DNA from: Acidimicrobiaceae bacterium
GTDB lineage: Bacteria > Actinomycetota > Acidimicrobiia > Acidimicrobiales > Ilumatobacteraceae
DNA: 26,934 nucleotides
NCBI GenBank assembly: GCA_947487095.1
Contig: CANKVI010000002.1
Coordinates: forward strand, 1-26,934
Reading direction: 5' to 3'
In this document: one piece after another, positions 23,534 to 26,934 of the stretch
Layout: each line of letters opens with the position of its first letter
How positions within the stretch are numbered: the stretch's first letter is position 1
Made by a program: the position numbers and the translations under genes
The notes under the pieces: model-generated
Databases searched by the model: none
What the model was told of the DNA's origin: nothing
The model's input: only the letters and a program-made list of their open reading frames with translations

Positions 23534-24703
23534 TTAGGCGACAGCAGGCACAGGCTTTCGTAGCCATTTCTTGCCAACCAAGAAGCAACCAACGGAAACG
23601 AGTATTGCCATGGCAACACCAGTTGCCGTGAACGCAAACTTTTGACCAAAGTGCTCATACATGGTGCCAGCAGACATTGCGGCAACTCCACCCATCAAGG
23701 TTTGCATTCCACCGAGCAATCCAGAAGCGCCCGCTTGTCGTTCAGGTGGCGTTGCTTGTGCAACGGCCACACCAATGCCGGTGACAGTGAGCGAGTCGAG
23801 CATGGACTGAGTGAGTCCAACGCCGAGCATCAGGTATGGCATGGTCATAAACCCGTATGAGGTCATATACAAGGAACCGAGCGCTAGACCGAATGCGCTG
23901 ACGCGGAGAGGGCCGTGCTTTTGTGCGATTCTTCCGCCGAGTGCGCCGAAGAAAATCCACGGCAAACCAAACAAGGCAACACCAGCGTTGCCAACCCAAT
24001 GCGGTGCTTTTAAGTCGTCCATCATGATGACCCACAGCGAGTCGTACACACCAATCATCACGTACAACGCGATGCCAACAAGGATTGAACCGAGTACAGC
24101 GCGATTCTTCAACAAGTCAATTGCAAATCGTTCTTCGGTGCGATCTTCGATTGCGGTTTCGGTGATATCGAGTCGGGCGATGATGACGCCAGCGATGGTA
24201 ATGAGCACCGCAATAAGAATGAATGGTGCGGCAAGGTTGATGGAGTCAACGGTGAGTGCAGCGATGACAGGACCGATTGCAAAACCACCAACTTCGATAG
24301 ATACACCTCGCCCTAAGTTGCCGCCCATATTCTCGGGGTCACTGACGATGACGATTCGTTTAATTGCAGGTATTGCAATTCCTGCACCCACACCCATGAC
24401 GAACCGTCCAAGCAAAAACAGCGGAAGCGAAGTTCCAAAAGCCATGATCAATGCACCTGCGGCATTGGCTGCCATGCCAACGGTCATCAGCTTGCGGGCA
24501 TGACCTCTGTCGGCATATGGAGCAATAGTGAGTTGAGCAATGAATGAAGTAAAAAAGCCAACCGCAATAATCATGCTGAGGCCGGTTTCTTGGATACCGA
24601 ATTCTGCGCGCCAATCGTCGAGCATGGTGAACATCACGCCGTATCCCGAGGCCAATACGCCCATGGCAACTTGAAGCGTGAGGATTAATCGCTTCGTATG
24701 CAC
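23534..24703 (-). CDS. MFS transporter (389 aa)
   Basis: A 12-helix transporter. Helix 1: LTLQVAMGVLASGYGVMFTM; helix 2: GLSMIIAVGFFTSFIAQLTI; motif A variant APYADRGHARKLMTVG (about 61-76) keeps the Asp and basic residues; GRFVMGVGAGIAIPAIKRIV follows in helix 4. The second half has GNAGVALFGLPWIFFGALGG and GLLGGMQTLMGGVAAMSAGT. Length is standard. GTG 24703 is supported by TAATGT (24715-24710) 6 bases upstream. Substrate unknown. The gene ends exactly where the acyl-CoA dehydrogenase ends on the other strand. Confidence 0.9.
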   Translation of the reverse strand: MHTKRLILTLQVAMGVLASGYGVMFTMLDDWRAEFGIQETGLSMIIAVGFFTSFIAQLTIAPYADRGHARKLMTVGMAANAAGALIMAFGTSLPLFLLGRFVMGVGAGIAIPAIKRIVIVSDPENMGGNLGRGVSIEVGGFAIGPVIAALTVDSINLAAPFILIAVLITIAGVIIARLDITETAIEDRTEERFAIDLLKNRAVLGSILVGIALYVMIGVYDSLWVIMMDDLKAPHWVGNAGVALFGLPWIFFGALGGRIAQKHGPLRVSAFGLALGSLYMTSYGFMTMPYLMLGVGLTQSMLDSLTVTGIGVAVAQATPPERQAGASGLLGGMQTLMGGVAAMSAGTMYEHFGQKFAFTATGVAMAILVSVGCFLVGKKWLRKPVPAVA

Positions 24704-24773
24704 CGTGCCACATTAGTGATTAATGGCAAGTCATGAGTGGTGACCGCATCTGAACCGCCGTAGTGTGGAAGGC
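24704..24773. promoter_or_regulatory. Divergent leaderless promoters (MFS / 2OG oxygenase)
   Basis: Minus strand: TAATGT (24715-24710) 6 bases before GTG 24703. Plus strand: TAGTGT (24761-24766) 7 bases before ATG 24774. The plus-strand box excludes GTG 24765 as start, because that codon would overlap it. The remaining 45 bases hold no other clear element. Confidence 0.6.
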
Positions 24774-25625
24774 ATGGACGTCGCAGTAGTCGACTACACA
24801 TCGCCAGATGCACCGAAGCAATTCACGAAGTCGCTTCGCGAAACAGGCTTTGCTGTGCTGATTAATCACCCCATTCCGTACGACATTGTTTTGCGCTTGC
24901 AAAACGAGTGGCACGATTTTTTCCGTTCAGAGCGCAAGTGGAATTATTTACCGAGCGAAACCGAACAAGATGGTTACCGACCGCTAGAAGAAGCGGAAAC
25001 CGCAGTTGGCGCCGAGGTGAAAGATATTAAGGAGTATTACCACTGGTATCCGTGGGGCCGCCAGCCAGAACATGAGTCGGCGAGTGCCGCAGCCGTTTAC
25101 CAAGCTGGTTGGTCGCTTGCAGCAGAGCTGCTCAAGTGGGTCGAGGCAAACACGCCTGAGGAAATCTCGAAGAACTTTTCGATGCCGCTTTCACAAATGA
25201 TTGAGGGCACACGTCGAACGCTGTTGCGAATTTTGCATTACCCACCATTGCGCGGCGATGAGCCAGCCGATGCGGTGCGTGCTGCTGCCCACGAAGACAT
25301 CAACATGATCACGGTATTGCCGGCGTCAAATGAGCCTGGTCTGCAAGTGCTTGATTTGAATGGGAAGTGGCACGACGTGCCATGCGACCCGGGCAGTGTT
25401 GCAATCAATGCCGGGGACATGTTGGACTATGTAACCAATGGTTATTACCCCAGCACCACGCACAGGGTGAATAACCCTGTTGGAGAGGCGGCCAAGCGTG
25501 CGCGCATTTCAACTCCGCTGTTTTTGCACCCAGCCGATGACGTGCTGATTGCCGAAAACAAAACGGCGTTCGAGTTTTTACGTGACCGAATTAAGCAGAT
25601 TTCGGGTGTTGAGTTAACGAAGTAA
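24774..25625 (+). CDS. 2-oxoglutarate/Fe(II)-dependent oxygenase, isopenicillin N synthase-like (283 aa)
   Basis: Non-haem iron oxygenase. The N-terminal DIOX_N-type region (VAVVDYTSPDAPKQFTKSLR, GFAVLINHPIP) is followed by the double-stranded beta-helix: iron ligands H173-x-D175 in AAHEDINMITVLP and H230 in STTHRVNNP, with R244-x-S246 (ARISTPLF) binding the co-substrate. Length fits the family (280-350). ATG 24774 chosen on TAGTGT 7 bases upstream. Substrate unknown; relatives oxidise amino acids, hormones or peptides. The 3' end overlaps the convergent DoxX-like gene by 35 bases. Confidence 0.92.
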   Translation: MDVAVVDYTSPDAPKQFTKSLRETGFAVLINHPIPYDIVLRLQNEWHDFFRSERKWNYLPSETEQDGYRPLEEAETAVGAEVKDIKEYYHWYPWGRQPEHESASAAAVYQAGWSLAAELLKWVEANTPEEISKNFSMPLSQMIEGTRRTLLRILHYPPLRGDEPADAVRAAAHEDINMITVLPASNEPGLQVLDLNGKWHDVPCDPGSVAINAGDMLDYVTNGYYPSTTHRVNNPVGEAAKRARISTPLFLHPADDVLIAENKTAFEFLRDRIKQISGVELTK

Positions 25626-26004
25626 CTGCACCGGCTTTTGCCACCTGCATGGCTACCCAAAAAAAGAGGAATTGGAATGGGAGTCGCACCCACGACACCA
25701 CTTGTTCGGCAGCAGAGCGGTCACGCCAGTCCCACACCATGTAGAGGTTCGCTGGGTATACGGCGACAAACAGAACAAACGCTGCCCACCCGCCAATGCG
25801 ACGATATTTCGGCATCAATACAGCAATACCAATTGCGAATTCGGCAAGCCCGCTGATGTATGTCCAGAAGCGCTCGCTTGGTGGCAACCATGGTGGAACG
25901 ATGTCGTCGAAGAAGACCGGGTTCGCAAAATGGGTGATTCCAGCCAGCAACAGAAATACGCCGAGTGGAATCCAGAGCTTGCTTTGCAGTGCTGCACGTT
26001 TCAT
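25591..26004 (-). CDS. DoxX-like integral membrane protein (137 aa)
   Basis: Four hydrophobic segments: LWIPLGVFLLLAGITHFA, WTYISGLAEFAIGIAVLM, GWAAFVLFVAVYPANLYMVW and WVRLPFQFLFFWVAMQVAKA, with the DoxX/DoxD-family-like loop NPVFFDDIVPPWLPP between the first two. Function of this group is not settled; some relatives are linked to quinone or thiol redox chemistry. I chose ATG 26004 (MKRAALQS) because GAAGG lies about 9 bases upstream; in-frame starts at 26022 and 26049 are possible but lie in a region without a ribosome site. Its C-terminal end overlaps the oxygenase gene by 35 bases. Confidence 0.82.
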   Translation of the reverse strand: MKRAALQSKLWIPLGVFLLLAGITHFANPVFFDDIVPPWLPPSERFWTYISGLAEFAIGIAVLMPKYRRIGGWAAFVLFVAVYPANLYMVWDWRDRSAAEQVVSWVRLPFQFLFFWVAMQVAKAGAVTSLTQHPKSA

Positions 26005-26099
26005 GGAGATACCTTCGCACATGAATTCACTGTGTGCGAGGTATTCCACGCTTATGCAGAAGTTTCTGTGACAATGGGTGAACGCATTGAGGAGGCACT

Positions 26100-26636
26100 G
26101 TGACCGACAGTATTGATGTCAAAACCAATTGGCTTGACCCGCAAACTCTGAACGATGTACGTGGCCAAGTGCCTCTTGTGTATGTCGATGCTGTGCCGGT
26201 GCGGGTCAATGACATGGGTGAGGTCACCCATGTGGGCATGTTGTTGCGTCAAGCGCCAGACGGGTCAATCAGCCGCACCGTGGTTTCTGGGCGAGTGTTG
26301 CTGGGAGAGCGTATTCGCGAAGCGATTCTGCGTCACTTGGAAAAAGACTTAGGGCCGCTGGCATTGCCGCGAGTGCCGCTTGAGCCAGCACCGTTCACCG
26401 TTGTTGAGTACTTTCCCGACCCAAGCATCAGTGGATTCCATGATCCACGTCATCACGCGGTGAGTTTGGCTTATGTTGTTCCAGTTTCGGGCGACTGTCA
26501 ACCAACTCAACAAGCTTTAGACCTTGGATGGTTCACACCTACTCAGGCAACTTCAGAACAAATGGTGAAAGAAATGACCAGCGGGCACGACCGTTTGGTG
26601 CGCTTGGCTTTGGCTTCGGTCGGCCAACTGCCGTAA
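26100..26636 (+). CDS. NUDIX-like DUF4916 family protein (178 aa)
   Basis: Actinobacterial protein related to NUDIX hydrolases. Family strings: LVYVDAVPVRVNDMGEV, TVVSGRVLLGERIREAILRH (where the NUDIX helix lies), LEKDLGPLALPRVPLEPAPF, VEYFPDPSISGFHDPRHHAV and SLAYVVPVSGDCQP, followed by LDLGWFTPTQA. The classical GX5EX7REUXEEXGU box is degenerate (GERIREAILRHLEKDLG lacks the normal EE pair), so hydrolase activity is uncertain. GTG 26100 has GAGGAGG 3 to 9 bases before it, so this gene, unlike most neighbours, uses a Shine-Dalgarno. Confidence 0.88.
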   Translation: MTDSIDVKTNWLDPQTLNDVRGQVPLVYVDAVPVRVNDMGEVTHVGMLLRQAPDGSISRTVVSGRVLLGERIREAILRHLEKDLGPLALPRVPLEPAPFTVVEYFPDPSISGFHDPRHHAVSLAYVVPVSGDCQPTQQALDLGWFTPTQATSEQMVKEMTSGHDRLVRLALASVGQLP

Positions 26637-26669
26637 CCGTAAAATCCTTATATTTATTGGGTTTTACGG
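26637..26669. terminator. Possible bidirectional terminator hairpin
   Basis: CCGTAAAA (26637-26644) pairs with TTTTACGG (26662-26669), extended by CC/GG across one mismatch, with an AT-rich loop. It sits between the convergent DUF4916 gene and the last gene, overlapping the tail codons of the latter. T-rich arms on both strands fit a weak bidirectional terminator. Confidence 0.45.
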
Positions 26670-26934
26670 CGTTTCTTGACGACCCTCGAGCCGCCAATTC
26701 GCTTGCTTGGTGCGGGCGAATGCACGGTGATGTGCTCGTCTAATGCAATCGTGATGCCATCGTGATCAATATCAATGGGGTCACTTGACGCTTCGATAAC
26801 AACAGCTGCTTCTTGCTTTGGTTTTCGTCCAAGCAGTTTGTCGAACACCACCATTCCACCTGCCAACATCGCGCCGACAGTTCCATAGCGTTGCGCTGCT
26901 CTTCGAACGAGCGGGTCTTGCGAGTCATTTTGAG
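26654..26934 (-). CDS. Hypothetical protein, C-terminal part (partial at window end)
   Basis: The minus-strand frame is open from the end of the window to TAA at 26654 (93 codons visible), so the gene starts outside. The visible part begins NDSQDPLVRRAAQRYGTVGA, then MLAGGMVVFDKLLGRKPKQ, an acidic middle (SSDPIDIDHDGITIALDEH) and a basic tail (GGSRVVKKRRKTQ). The AAQRYGTVGAMLAGGMVVFD stretch is weakly hydrophobic and may be a short membrane or amphipathic helix. I know no function. An internal ATG at 26869 exists, but conserved-looking sequence runs upstream of it. Confidence 0.6.
   Translation of the reverse strand, partial: QNDSQDPLVRRAAQRYGTVGAMLAGGMVVFDKLLGRKPKQEAAVVIEASSDPIDIDHDGITIALDEHITVHSPAPSKRIGGSRVVKKRRKTQ

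Noticed and set aside
23811..24503. 230-residue plus-strand frame inside the minus-strand MFS gene
   Set aside because: Ser/Thr/Pro-rich composition typical of an antisense shadow; the opposite frame has clear transporter motifs throughout.
1..26934. CRISPR arrays, tRNA or rRNA genes, insertion sequences
   Set aside because: No regularly spaced direct repeats, no recognisable cloverleaf or rRNA segment, and no transposase were seen; the only recombinase is the tyrosine integrase.

Overview
The window looks like an actinobacterial chromosome, most likely from the Acidimicrobiia (Ilumatobacter-like) because of moderate GC content, an actinobacterial DUF4916 NUDIX-like gene, an F420-type (DDN-family) reductase, many SDR and acyl-CoA enzymes, and very frequent leaderless start sites. 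This placement is inference from gene content only; no rRNA or tRNA is present.

Region 1 (1 to about 6870) is the right-hand part of an integrated mobile island. It holds the tail of an unknown gene, a small Cys-rich protein, a DUF2958 protein, a coupled pair of an EcoRI-family adenine methyltransferase and a DUF262-HNH nuclease (a candidate non-classical restriction-modification or defence pair), a winged-helix protein, a tyrosine integrase with an overlapping excisionase-like gene, and a RelE/ParE-type toxin with an unrecognised 177-residue partner. The first three intact genes and the methylase have Shine-Dalgarno sequences. Right after the island is a 24-codon remnant identical in style to the C-terminus of an acyl-CoA dehydrogenase (6871-6945), so the island seems to have entered the 3' end of that gene; the left end is outside the window.

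Region 2 (6952-12245) is chromosomal: a DrrAB-like ABC exporter, an SDR, a SRPBCC protein, and a tdh-kbl threonine-catabolic operon (threonine to 2-amino-3-ketobutyrate to glycine plus acetyl-CoA).

Region 3 (12311-19658) holds an SDR, a cytoplasmic GH3 beta-glucosidase, a hot-dog thioesterase, a 14-helix MFS exporter, a Gfo/Idh/MocA sugar-type oxidoreductase, the ribosome-assembly GTPase EngB and inorganic pyrophosphatase.

Region 4 (19666-26934) holds an SDR, an MFS transporter coupled to a deazaflavin (F420)-type reductase, an acyl-CoA dehydrogenase, another MFS transporter, a 2-oxoglutarate/Fe(II) oxygenase, a DoxX-like membrane protein, a DUF4916 NUDIX-like protein, and the tail of a hypothetical protein.

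The most striking genome-wide pattern is that almost every first-in-operon chromosomal gene from 8.7 to 24.8 kb has a TANNNT hexamer ending 6 or 7 bases before its start codon, and no Shine-Dalgarno. This is the layout of leaderless transcription. It fixes several start codons, shows that neighbouring same-strand genes probably have their own promoters, and contrasts with the island genes.
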